The position numbers and the translations under genes are program-made. From Halisarca cf. caerulea (taxonomy: Eukaryota; Porifera; Demospongiae; Chondrillida; Halisarcidae): a stretch of DNA of 30,000 bases. The notes beneath the pieces are model-generated. The model saw nothing but the letters and a program-made list of their open reading frames with translations, was not told the DNA's origin and ran no database searches. Location: the NCBI GenBank assembly GCA_963170055.1, contig CAUJGJ010000231.1:172501-202500 (forward strand), written 5' to 3'. This document shows, in pieces, positions 19,602 to 28,259 of this stretch (its first letter is position 1; the number at the start of each line of letters is the position of its first letter).

Positions 19602-21835
19602 CACACACACCAAAGCCTCTGCTCAAGCCGGTATCCTTGTCGATAAACACTTTGGCACTAATGACAGTGCCGTAGGGGCTAAAAAGCTGTACCAAATCAC
19701 TGTCCCCAGTGTGGTGGGGGAGATGGTAAATGAAAAGATTGGCATTTTCAGGACCTGCAGAGGACAGAGGTTCAACATGAACATAATGAAACGACGACAT
19801 CCCCCCCCCCCCACACACACACAAAACACAAAAAGGTGGAAAGCCCACCAAAACGCATGCTATCCTGGACTTCATTGACAGCGAGATACGTAGATAAGGA
19901 TGATGAATTTCACTTTGTTCATTTCGCCAACTTGTGGAAGAATCTGAAGAATCGCTCACCTAGTCAAAGCGATGACGTCTTTATAGAAGTTGCATAATTT
20001 TTAAAAACGTCATATTATGACGTCATGGGTTCAAGCGTTCGTTCCCTCGTTCATTCCGCATTTGTTTGTTCATAACAAATCACTAAAATTACTATGGGAA
20101 GTACCATACACACTCAGACAAGAACTAAGCTCATCGAGAATAAACATCAGAGGGCATTCTGGTTCGCTATCCAAGACAGAGGGTTCCCTCCACAGTGTTA
20201 AAATGTGCTGTCATGCAATTAACCCTTTAATTCACAACAGACAGAGTTCACATCCCCAGTTGAATCCACAGACACACAGTGTGGGCAGGCACTGCTGCAC
20301 AAAGTACAGACCTGTGTCTGCATTCATGCATGCACCATTGGGACTAAGAGGCAATGCGAGGATGGACGTGCAATCAAGCACATCAGAAAACCTAATCCAC
20401 CAAATAAATGAAGTGTTTGTAGGAAAGAAGGCAATCGAAGATAACTTACTCACTGGTCTAGGGCATGTTTGTACGCTTGTACAAAAATGAATCATACCTT
20501 CTTTCGGTTTTGAGTATCCTTGTGTTTGCATGAGGGGGATCTGTCCCATGGCCGTCATCAGCTGACCTTGTTGGTAGCCGGCAGCCAGAGCTTGAGCTGA
20601 AGAAGGGAGACAAAGCATACACAGAGCAATTATTTCAGTATAAAAAGCACACACACAGGGCAACCATTTCAGTATAAAAAGCACACACTCAGAGCAATCA
20701 TTTCAGTATAAAATGTGCACATTCAGGGCAACCATTTCAGTACAAAGGTATTTTCTTTGCAATGATGTGCATGGGGAGGTGCAGTATCACAAACTGATTG
20801 GGTGTGTGGAGCACACATGAAGATACACTCATGCACATACAGTAGGAGTCAAAAAAAAGTTACCGTACCGTTGCCGTTCTACTGCCGTTGCACGCCACGC
20901 CGTAGGAGAAAAAAACGGCACGCGCACGGTGACGGCATGCCGTACCGTTTTATAATGTCACCGTTTTTTCATTTCATTTCATGTGGCCTTACTTGAGAAA
21001 AATGGCTGTAACGACTTCGTAAACTTTCAGATATTAATATATTTTGTCGCTCATTTATGTGGGATACAGAAGAGCTATTACTCTCTAGAATTAGTTAAAA
21101 GTGTGTAAAACGAAGAAACCGCTGCAACAGTGTCGGGTCTGTGTAAAGACGGCTGACGAGGTGTTCCTTGAAACTCCATTTCCTGTGCCGCACGAGGACC
21201 CTATTGATTCGCTTTCAATGACAGAAGGTATGTGTAGAAAAGTGATGCACTTTATGGTTCTTGACGTATGCAAGTTTGCGTCCCCAAAATTCTTTCTTCG
21301 CACAAGCCTGTACTTGTCGAGAGCCACAAAGTGTGTCAAATTTTCACGCATTTACAAATTTCTATATACAGTACCTTTTGTGTATTGATATGAATCAAAA
21401 AGGAACCATTCATCCGGAATTGGAGTCAGTTGAACTTTTAAGGAGTTCAACCTCGCCGTTTTCTCACACTACTGCCTGGTGACGGCGGTTTCGCTTTTTC
21501 GAACCTTTGTGAAACATTCATCGAGGCAGTAGTAGTAGTGTACAGAGGACTTCATAGACTGTACTTGTCAAAATGAGCGACAAAATCCATTCTGAATTTG
21601 ATAGCTACGAAACCGCGTCGGCCATTTTTCCATATCACGGGTTATGATTTGGTCAAAGCAGTGTTTACATAACACCTTTGGACCGCGACCAGCGTGTACG
21701 GCAAGTAAACGTCCCGTAAACGGCACGCCGTTGGCGTACTACGGACGTTGAACGGCGACGGTACGGTAACTTTTTTTTGACTCCTACTGTACGTATCTAC
21801 GTACATACATAGTGTGTGTGCATAAATACAAACCT

Positions 21836-21898
<63 letters not shown>

Positions 21899-22558
21899 TC
21901 AGGTCGGTCTGGTACGGCTGCTGCTGTTGCTGTTGGTAGTAGTTCTGCATGGCCAGGTTAGTGGACGCAAAGCTCCCATTGGGAGTTGTACTGCTGACTG
22001 GAATCTGAGTACCCAAACCTGCAAAGAATGCCACACACGCACATACATTCGCATACATATACGAAGTACTATGTTGAATACAGTTCACTTGCATATAGTA
22101 CATGTATTAGTCATATCCTGTCTAAGTGTGCTGCAGCAGAGATACAGTGCTGATTGACCGAGGGCGAAGGTATCCTGGCAACCATTCACTGTTGACTGTT
22201 GGTGATTACAGCCTCATCTAGAGTTGATCAGTTCCAGCCACTTACACTACTAATTAACATCAATTGGCACCAATTAGGAAGTGTGCGTATATCAGTGACC
22301 TGTGCTACATTACAAATGTCAGCACACACTTCTTCCTTTGATCCACCCATAATTCGCCCCCACACCAGGATACAACACTCATTGTATCCTAGTGTGTGCA
22401 CGGATTTTAGGTAGATCAAAGGGAAAAGTGTGCTGACACAAGAAGGTATATTTACAGGTAAAAATGCATCCTTAGGAAGGGCACCACAAGAACATTTCAT
22501 GTGTTCATGACTTTGATAGTAAATTGGACGAGCCAACCTGTGCACTTACACTCACTCA

Positions 22559-22625
<67 letters not shown>

Positions 22626-22945
22626 CACACCTCCGAGCTGTGATTGCTGCGCCTGTTGCAGCCCCACAGTGGCTGAGAGCATCCCGGGAGTCGACCCCTG
22701 CTGCGTCTGCTGGTTGAGGGCCATAGCACCGCCGTACATGGCTGCAGTCTCACCCGGTTTAGGTCCGGGAGCCACAGGAATGTTACCCGTTGCTATCTGC
22801 TGTACCTGTTGATTGATCAGCTGTGAAACAGAGAACACACGTACTCGTACTCATAAGTGTTTGTGTGTGTGTTGTGTGGGGGGAGAGGGTGTCCATGTGT
22901 GCATGCAAGAGTGTGTAAGCACATACGTACATACGTACACATACA

Positions 22946-23006
<61 letters not shown>

Positions 23007-23035
23007 GCACACGCACACACACACACAGACACACA

Positions 23036-23098
<63 letters not shown>

Positions 23099-26000
23099 GC
23101 TGGTAATAGGTAGCCATAGGGTTGACCATTCCAAACTGTGCCTGCTGCTCCATCATCTTTCCCAGTCTCTTTCTCTCCTTCTCCTTCTCCGTGTCAGCGA
23201 TCTTCACCACAAGAGGCTGACTGCAACCCTACAAAGTAAGACACCACTATCAGTTGAAGTAAGAACCACTATCAGTTGAAGTAAGAATGCACTAATGTAT
23301 GGTATATTTCATAATAAACTGAACGATATCAATCGTTTGACCAGCGGTCATTGAGGCGACAGTTGACAGACAGTCAAAATTACCCAATCAATGGTCAGTG
23401 GTCATTTTTTTATTTCCTTCTAAGAATCTTTCTTGAACAGCTTCACATCATCAATACTCTACCGATGTGAATGTTGTTAGGTTAGGAAACGGTGCATTCA
23501 AACACAGACAAGCTAAACTACAATTTAAGCTAGCTGACATTCATCAGCGAATGCGCAAAGGGAAAACTTTCCTTTAGATTATTGATATTCTGGGCGAAGA
23601 AGGTCACACGGTTACTAAGTTGGGAAAATGTGGCTTTCTAAAGCCCTGTGGAGGCCTGGGGAAAAATAAGACATCCAAGAACAATGCGGCCCGTGACCCT
23701 GAAACTGGTGGATTTTTAAATGAAGTGGGACGATAAGGCATCCTTAGAGGACCTTTGAACTTCACTGCAGAAGGAAGGAGTCAACACGAGTGTATCGTTC
23801 ATTGGGCACTGGCAGTGAGAATTCACAATGCGTTGACACGAAGCAGTCAACACCCTCTTGGTGCCGACCAAAGACTCAATAGGCACTTGTTGGTCAATCA
23901 ACAGACACTAGTTAGTCACTCCACTGACCGAGTGATATCGTTCACATTATTATGAAAAGTACTGTAAACGCAGGTACAGTAAAGCCTTTCTAATCCGCCA
24001 CAACTGGGAATGTCAGTTTTCACGGTGGAGTAGTGGGGTTGGCAGATTATAGAGGTTCTATTGTACTAAAGTGTGTACATACACGTATACGTACATGTAC
24101 TATGAATGGATACCAACAATATCATAAACTACACACATTGGCAAAGATCCAGCCAACAACACCTATACGAAGAGGTAGTTGAAGGGCTCAAGGATGGACA
24201 GAAAAGGTTAGAAATGTTGGGACCTCTGTGTCGCCAGTGCAGATGTGTTGCTCGACTCACCGGTAGAGTACTGGAGTGGTGAAGCTTGGCAATAGCCTCT
24301 CTGGCTTGGTGCTTAGTGGCATAGCGAAGGAAAGCACACCCTACAACAGCATACAGTGAGAATGATCACTGATACACAACAAGCATGATATGCACGGAAT
24401 TATGTTTCCAAGCAAAGTTCCCTGAAAGCTTCAGCAAAGTTTGCTCAAAGTTCATTCAGAGCTTCAGTGACATTCACGCAAAGATTCCCTCACAATGGAA
24501 ACATAACTTCCGTGCATGCCATATGCACCTACATACATTCACGTAACCAATACAAACAAGTGCTGAAAAACATGCATATGCACGTATATACTTATCCTCA
24601 GACATGTAACAACATCACAGGTAGACAGGGAAGGCACACTAACCTTTGCTCTTTCCATCAGCAGATTTCAAAATATTGAGTTCTTCTATCGTTCCAAAGG
24701 GAGTAAACATCGGAGTCAAGTCGTCTTCATCGTAACTCTTCGGTATCATTCCAACAAACAACTTCCTCTCCTCTACAAGCAGACAGCGCAAAGAGGGATA
24801 GATGAGAACAGCCTTATACAACAGAGTGCCACTTCATGGTAAGAAGTGACTAGCAGCAATACGGTAACCGTATTTCCTCTAAATTCGTCATGTGACAAAC
24901 TCACTCAATCTCAACAGATTGGTGACTAAGATTGGTAACTGGGTCACAGTGTACAATGACTTGCATGAGAATGATAGGTTAAGAAATACATACATACATA
25001 CAAACAAACACAAACCTGCTTTTCCTTCACTATTGGCTGGCTTTACTTGCATGGAGTTAACCATCTTAAGAAACAGCCAAAACAAACACCTAATCATGAC
25101 AGATAAATATCAGGACACACACACACACCACTCACTCCTGGTAAGGTTCTGGTGAGATGAAGAGCCTTCATGGCGGCCTCAGCTGATTCGCGATGCACAT
25201 ATGTCAAGAAGGCGCATCCTGTGAGGAGAAATGAAAACCCAATACATGTATGTACATACATAAAAAGCCATTGTTGATGTTTTTGATGCATGCAAGTACA
25301 CATGCATTTTGAAATACGAGTTCGCAACTTGTATAGTATTGTCACCTCAATCGACTACAACACTGTTAAATAGTACATCTGTGTTGATAAACTGAAGAGT
25401 AGCTTTTACTTTAGTAAGGCACAGCATTCTGGCATATTCAATTTCAAACAGAAGGCATACATTAGGCCGCGGCAACACCAAAGCTGTTCATTAACAACAA
25501 AATACGTGTAAACAAAATTGCCTGCAAAATCACTAGGTCCAAAAGAAAATAATGTTGTAATAAATGCTCAACAAAAGAGAGTGATACATTGACATCTCCC
25601 TCGGACCCCTCCTCTCCAGAAGGGTTATAAGCCAGGTGATCAAAAGTATGACTGTCAGTCATACTGTGACAAAATGTTGAAAGCATCCAAATCCCCCCCT
25701 CCCACACACACACACACAAACACACTCAGGGAAGCCTTCAATCCCAAATTAAACAAAGCCCATGCGTCCGGTGGAGATCACCATGGAGACATTTCCTACA
25801 GTGAAGTATTGGATTCAGTGAACAAATACCGTTTGACGGGAAAGTTTCATGGGGTAAAACTTTCACGAATCATGCCATTTCGCAAACTTCACAACTAAAA
25901 CTTTAGCGAATCCATGACTGCTCTATAAAACGTTAGGTGCTTATGGAATCATTCTATAGCAGATGTTCAAGCTCTTCACAATTGTCGGCAAAGGGGGTGT

Positions 26001-27069
26001 TACAGTTCATGTTTTTCAGTCCAAGATAAGAGCCTGTCATATTCATAAGGAAATCTGGCATCCTTCTATTCATCCTTCTATTGCGTGCGAACAATTCAAC
26101 AGAACATTCACGAAACAAAAGTTTCTCAAACACCTACCCACTCCCGAAATATGTGGCAGCTTTACTCCATGAAACTTACCCTGCCCTACGGTACATGCGT
26201 GTGACCCAGCGAACACTCTACAATAAAAGTCTAACTGGTTACATACGTACGTATAGAGAATTCATGATATAATCGACAAATTTGTAAGAAATTTTTCCAC
26301 GGGGCAATCTGAATGTTATTCTAGGTTGCCCCTGGTGAATTAAGGTTGTCCGAATAAACCAGTGCAAAATTCGTGAACATCTCAGTCTGTGGAATTTTCC
26401 CGCTGTATGGTTGGTGATATGCAAGGATACAGTATACGTATATGCATGTAAGGATGGATGGATATATAGGTTCAAAGTGTTAAACTCAAAATACGTGCAA
26501 AAAGAGAATATCAAAGTTACAAGGGTAGATTTTAGTTCTTTGAATGTGGAACGGGTGGGATGATTCACTCTTCCTATCATGTGAAAAAGGCACTGTTGAT
26601 ATATTTATTTTTCCTATATTGTTGCTTACTTATATCTGCCATTAGCTGTCCTACAACAATAGGTTGCCCAGGGGACAAGCCAGTCGGACATTTATGGTTG
26701 CCCACAAGGATATCTGGTCGTCTCGGACGAGCGGGCGACTGTTAAAAATATTCCCTGTAAAATGAAACTTTTCCCCTGTCCCCTGTGATTAGTTTTAATG
26801 TGATTTTAATGCAATTAACGTAATTTCTGCATTTATACTACGTACATACAAGGAAATGTTATCAATGGTGCAAATCACATGCTCAATACTGAAACATTAC
26901 CCCGCGACTGGCACATTGAAGTAACCAATGAATACGCATCACACATCAGTTAAGGGGAGAAAAACAAGCTTTGTGACATACGTACGTAGGTCAATATGAG
27001 CACAAACAAACACACACACACACACACACACATACACACACACACACACATACACACACACGCACACAT

Positions 27070-27141
<72 letters not shown>

Positions 27142-27765
27142 ACACACACACACACACGCATGCACGTATGTACATACACACACACACACGCACGCACGCA
27201 CGTACACACACACACACACACACACGCACGCACGCACGTACACACACACACACACACACGCACGCACGCACACACACACACACACACATACGCACACATA
27301 CACAGGGAGAGAGGGATAGTAAGGGATAGAAAGCACACTGACGCGCACAACCATATTGTTTACAAACCAAATCAAACCTTGCCCCCGACAGTAATGAAGA
27401 GATAAAATGCTTCAACTTAAGCGATTTGAGCTTCCCGCACGGTGGGAAAACCACTCTTTCAGATCAATATGAAATAAAGTAAAACAAAGAATAGACTTAG
27501 CCTGACAACATTAAACTCGATATACTAAGCTTAACTCTGGCAAAAAATACACATCAGGGTGGATATAGTCCAAAACTAAAAGGTACAAAGGCAAATTCTT
27601 ACCTCTGTGTTGATTCGTAGCCTTCTCTCTCAAGACCGTTACGTCGTGTATGTCACCGAATTCCTGGAAGATTTCCTTGAGATCGTCTTCCGTATAAGTA
27701 CGAGGAATCTGTCCAACAAACAACTTTATAGTATCTTGATCCTTTTCCTCTCCGTTATCTTCCAT
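19175..27765 (-). CDS. CELF/Bruno-like RNA-binding protein, 11 coding exons, complete
   Basis: Coding exons are complement(join(19175..19302, 19611..19754, 20498..20596, 21896..22018, 22631..22820, 23097..23228, 24261..24340, 24644..24772, 25016..25064, 25136..25218, 27603..27765)), 1320 nt for 439 residues plus TGA. All junctions are GT-AG and the phases agree. RRM1 (about 13-95) has RNP2 LFVGQI (15-20) and RNP1 GCAFLTYV (55-62). RRM2 (about 101-180) has LFVGMI (103-108) and GCAFLRYA (142-149). A Gln-rich linker follows. RRM3 (about 354-435) has LFIYHL (356-361) and GFGFVSYD (396-403). The protein ends KPY, as human CELF1/2 do. CELF proteins bind GU-rich RNA and control splicing, deadenylation and translation. 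I chose ATG 27763-27765 because it has G at -3 and G at +4; a weaker in-frame ATG lies 40 codons upstream. The family is certain, but which paralog group is not. No AATAAA was seen within about 1.3 kb after the stop. Confidence 0.95.
19379..19610 (-). repeat. (UG)n array filling CELF intron 10
   Basis: 232 bp of TG on the minus strand with rare interruptions (TTTTTG, GCATG, TACG). It starts at the first base of the intron, making GTGTGTGT the 5' splice site, and takes up three quarters of the 308-bp intron. Confidence 0.97.
19611..19754 (-). CDS. CELF exon 10: first half of RRM3
   Basis: 144 nt, phase 1 to 1. It encodes [13 protein letters not shown] through DTGLSRGFG, with RNP2 LFIYHL and the start of RNP1. 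The acceptor is CTCTGCAG. The donor TTTG|GTGTGTGT merges into a 232-bp (GT)n array. A damaged duplicate of this exon lies at 671-803. Confidence 0.94.
19962..20029 (-). promoter_or_regulatory. Possible internal promoter in CELF intron 9
   Basis: On the minus strand TGACGTCA, TGACGTTT, TATAAAG and GACGTCAT occur within 60 bp, followed by GACTAG|GTGAGC, a good donor. This could start a short transcript splicing to exon 10 (RRM3 only). The stretch is absent from the left duplication copy. Motif-level evidence only. Confidence 0.25.
20498..20596 (-). CDS. CELF exon 9: linker before RRM3
   Basis: 99 nt, phase 1 to 1, and so symmetric and skippable. It encodes [20 protein letters not shown] through GYSKPKE. 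The KPKEG segment matches the QKEGPEGANL junction of vertebrate CELF just before RRM3. The acceptor is CTTCTTCAG and the donor GAAG|GTATGA. Confidence 0.9.
20840..21789. mobile_element. Tc1/mariner-type non-autonomous transposon, 950 bp, in CELF intron 8
   Basis: Both ends abut TA (20838-20839 and 21790-21791). The inverted ends begin CAGTAGGAGTCAAAAAAAAG and are identical for about 32 bp, then remain similar (TACCGT, GCCGTTC) for about 45 bp. The first and last 110 bp are built from CCGT/ACGG words. The 95-codon plus-strand frame at 21101-21388 starts [20 protein letters not shown], which is suggestive of a zinc-knuckle or ZAD-like start. No DDE transposase was recognised. The intact ends suggest fairly recent insertion. 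Confidence 0.88.
21838..21895 (-). repeat. (UG)n array at the 5' end of CELF intron 8
   Basis: About 57 bp of TG on the minus strand starting at the splice donor of exon 8. It lies next to the 950-bp transposon, 47 bp away. Confidence 0.95.
21896..22018 (-). CDS. CELF exon 8: linker with short polyglutamine
   Basis: 123 nt, phase 1 to 1, so it could be skipped without a frameshift. It encodes [17 protein letters not shown] and then NYY followed by six Gln (CAA/CAG mix, residues 304-309). The donor ACAA|GTGTGTGT lies at the edge of a (GT)n array, which leaves the exact splice position slightly uncertain. Confidence 0.85.
22559..22630 (-). repeat. (UG)n array at the 5' end of CELF intron 7
   Basis: The intron begins GTGTGTTG and continues as about 65 bp of pure TG on the minus strand, then GAGTGAGTGAG. 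Confidence 0.95.
22631..22820 (-). CDS. CELF exon 7: Gln/Gly/Ala linker
   Basis: 190 nt, phase 0 to 1. It encodes [20 protein letters not shown], then a Gln-rich stretch ending QAQQSQLGG. The linker of CELF proteins diverges fast and is a common site of alternative splicing. The donor CGGAG|GTGTGTTG leads straight into a (GT)n array. Confidence 0.88.
22949..23096 (-). repeat. (UG)n array at the 5' end of CELF intron 6
   Basis: About 148 bp of TG on the minus strand with CTG/CG interruptions near the middle. It begins with the donor of exon 6 and covers over half of the 276-bp intron. Confidence 0.96.
23097..23228 (-). CDS. CELF exon 6: end of RRM2 and charged linker
   Basis: 132 nt, phase 0 to 0. 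It encodes [20 protein letters not shown], matching the human CSSPIVVKFADTQKDKEQRR segment, and runs on to MATYYQQ. The donor is CAGCAG|GTGTGTGT, so the 5' splice site is the first repeat of a (GT)n tract of about 148 bp. Confidence 0.92.
23245..23287. repeat. Short tandem duplication in CELF intron 5
   Basis: Two adjacent copies of CCACTATCAGTTGAAGTAAG lie just upstream (in transcription, at the 3' end) of the exon 6 acceptor, about 20 nt away. Confidence 0.85.
23320..23944. mobile_element. Possible DNA-transposon remnant in CELF intron 5
   Basis: The ends are inverted: TGAACGATATCAATCG at 23320 and, on the other strand from 23944, TGAACGATATCACTCG, one mismatch in 16. There is no clear target-site duplication and no transposase, so boundaries are tentative. 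Confidence 0.4.
23977..24063. mobile_element. 87-bp TA-flanked MITE in CELF intron 5
   Basis: Both ends abut TA. The ends CAGTAAAGCCTTTCTAATCC and, from the other side, CAATAGAACCTCTATAATCT share most positions and continue into GCCA on both strands. It is a small member of the CAGT-ended group. Confidence 0.6.
24261..24340 (-). CDS. CELF exon 5: second half of RRM2
   Basis: 80 nt, phase 1 to 0. It encodes GCAFLRYA, then [20 protein letters not shown]. It is too short to stand out as an open reading frame and was found by reading the reverse strand. The donor is CCG|GTGAGT and the acceptor GTTGTAG. Conserved CELF spacing places it between exons 4 and 6. Confidence 0.92.
24644..24772 (-). CDS. 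CELF exon 4: first half of RRM2
   Basis: 129 nt, phase 1 to 1. It encodes [13 protein letters not shown] through SADGKSKG. The equivalent vertebrate exon is 135 nt as I recall, so this one is two codons shorter. The acceptor is CTTGTAG and the donor is AAAG|GTTAGT. Confidence 0.93.
25000..25010 (-). promoter_or_regulatory. GU-rich element UGUUUGUUUGU in CELF intron 3
   Basis: The minus strand reads an exact TGTTTGTTTGT beginning 6 bases downstream of the first base of the intron 3 donor. This 11-mer is the published consensus GU-rich element bound by CELF1. It continues as ATGTATGTATGTATTTC. Confidence 0.6.
25016..25064 (-). CDS. CELF exon 3: end of RRM1 and linker to RRM2
   Basis: 49 nt, phase 0 to 1. 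It encodes [16 protein letters not shown], the counterpart of the MHHPIQMKPADSEK segment of human CELF. From memory, 49 nt is also the size of the vertebrate exon. The weak donor GCAG|GTTTGTG opens an intron that carries a TGTTTGTTTGT element 7 nt from the splice site. Confidence 0.92.
25136..25218 (-). CDS. CELF exon 2: RNP1 of RRM1
   Basis: 83 nt, entered in phase 1 and left in phase 0. It encodes GCAFLTYV and the helix after it, ending TRTLPG. From memory, 83 nt is the size of the equivalent vertebrate CELF exon. The donor GGA|GTGAGT is followed 6 nt later by a short (GT)n run in the intron. Confidence 0.93.
25700..25727 (-). repeat. Short TG tract in CELF intron 1
   Basis: About 25 bp of TG on the minus strand followed by GGGAGGGGGG. 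Same orientation as the other CELF arrays. Confidence 0.85.
27008..27300 (-). repeat. (UG)n array with CG variants in CELF intron 1
   Basis: About 290 bp. The downstream (left) part is pure TG on the minus strand with TATG interruptions. The right part has a higher-order pattern, GTACGTGCGTGCGTGCG plus TG stretches, repeated about three times with a period near 50 bp. Confidence 0.95.
27603..27765 (-). CDS. CELF exon 1: start codon and first half of RRM1
   Basis: This exon encodes residues 1-54 plus one base. It starts with an acidic [11 protein letters not shown] stretch and then RNP2 (IKLFVGQIP). The donor CAGAG|GTAAGAA is a good consensus site. The frame stays open upstream to ATG 27883-27885, whose context is poor and which overlaps a TGACGTCA palindrome, so that part is read as 5' UTR or promoter. 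Confidence 0.93.
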
Positions 27766-27960
27766 ATCGAGAAGGATTTCAACAATAGAAAAGAAGAATC
27801 TAAAAACGCTTGTGTAGGCGACACGTGTGGGATAAGGATCACGTGAGGTATTTGACGTCTGAACTTCCGCTGTGTATGACGTCATATGTAGGTACAGTCA
27901 CCATAATCATAGACACTATGTAGTGTCTACGCCATAATAATGAGAGTCGGTCCATAATCC
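27766..27960 (-). promoter_or_regulatory. Probable CELF promoter and 5' UTR with CRE palindrome
   Basis: The 200 bp upstream of the CELF start holds a perfect TGACGTCA (27877-27884), a TGACGT half site at 27853-27858, an ETS-like TTCCGC and a 20-bp palindrome at 27910-27929. TGACGTCA is the classical CREB/ATF site. The transcription start is not visible, and no TATA box was seen at a convincing place. Confidence 0.45.
27910..27929. repeat. 20-bp palindrome upstream of CELF
   Basis: TAGACACTA and its inverted copy TAGTGTCTA are separated by TG. It lies about 145 bp upstream of the CELF start and could be a dimeric protein-binding site or a MITE fragment. Confidence 0.6.
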
Positions 27961-28084
27961 AACAACCTCGATCTGCAATCTGACGCAATTTTGTTACTCA
28001 TGCACAGAGTATCGGATAATAGAGCTTCCACTGAAGTTGCTCTGCATACACCATGCATGCAAAACACATGATCGTAGGTGGATA

Positions 28085-28259
28085 CAGTGGAACCTGTCTA
28101 TTGTGGTCACTGTGTAATGCAGCCACCTGTCTATACCAGCCACTAATTCTTGTCCGAATCAGCAGTAATGTATGGTATTCTACCTCATTAAAGCAGCCAC
28201 CTGTCTATAACAGCCAAAAAAATTCACCCCAATGGTGACCGCAATATCTATGGTTACCG
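28085..28259. mobile_element. Tc1/mariner-type MITE, about 175 bp
   Basis: TA|CAGTGGAACCTGTCTATTGT opens the element. The other end reads CGGTAACCATAGATATTGCG, then GGTCAC as on the left, next to TA. It contains two GCAGCCACCTGTCTATA units. The ends are more diverged than those at 16012. Confidence 0.55.

Larger units (their letters stand above)
16351..20483. repeat. Right copy of segmental duplication (parental CELF 3' region)
   Basis: This is the direct-orientation partner of 1-1777. The matched blocks are 16351-16860, 19611-19800 and about 20100-20483. It keeps CELF exons 11 and 10 and stops about 15 bp short of exon 9. The unmatched stretches are 16980-19610 (microsatellites, two MITEs, exon 11) and about 19830-20095, which is unique within intron 9. 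Confidence 0.85.
25219..27602 (-). other. CELF intron 1, 2384 bp
   Basis: No alternative coding exon was recognised. 25400-26940 is moderately complex sequence with short frames lacking domain signatures. 27008-27300 is a large TG/CG array. Confidence 0.55.

Noticed and set aside
20017..20490. 157-codon plus-strand frame in CELF intron 9
   Set aside because: The matching segment in the left duplication copy is broken by stops and indels, and no domain is visible.
26280..26760. GGTTGCCC/GGACAAGCC-like words in CELF intron 1 as a transposon
   Set aside because: Some inverted similarity around 26300-26340 and 26660-26720, but no clean ends or target-site duplication could be defined.
27763..27885. 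N-terminal extension of CELF from the upstream in-frame ATG at 27883-27885
   Set aside because: Poor start context, overlap with the TGACGTCA element and a hydrophobic, non-CELF-like sequence; the ATG at 27765 fits the family better.
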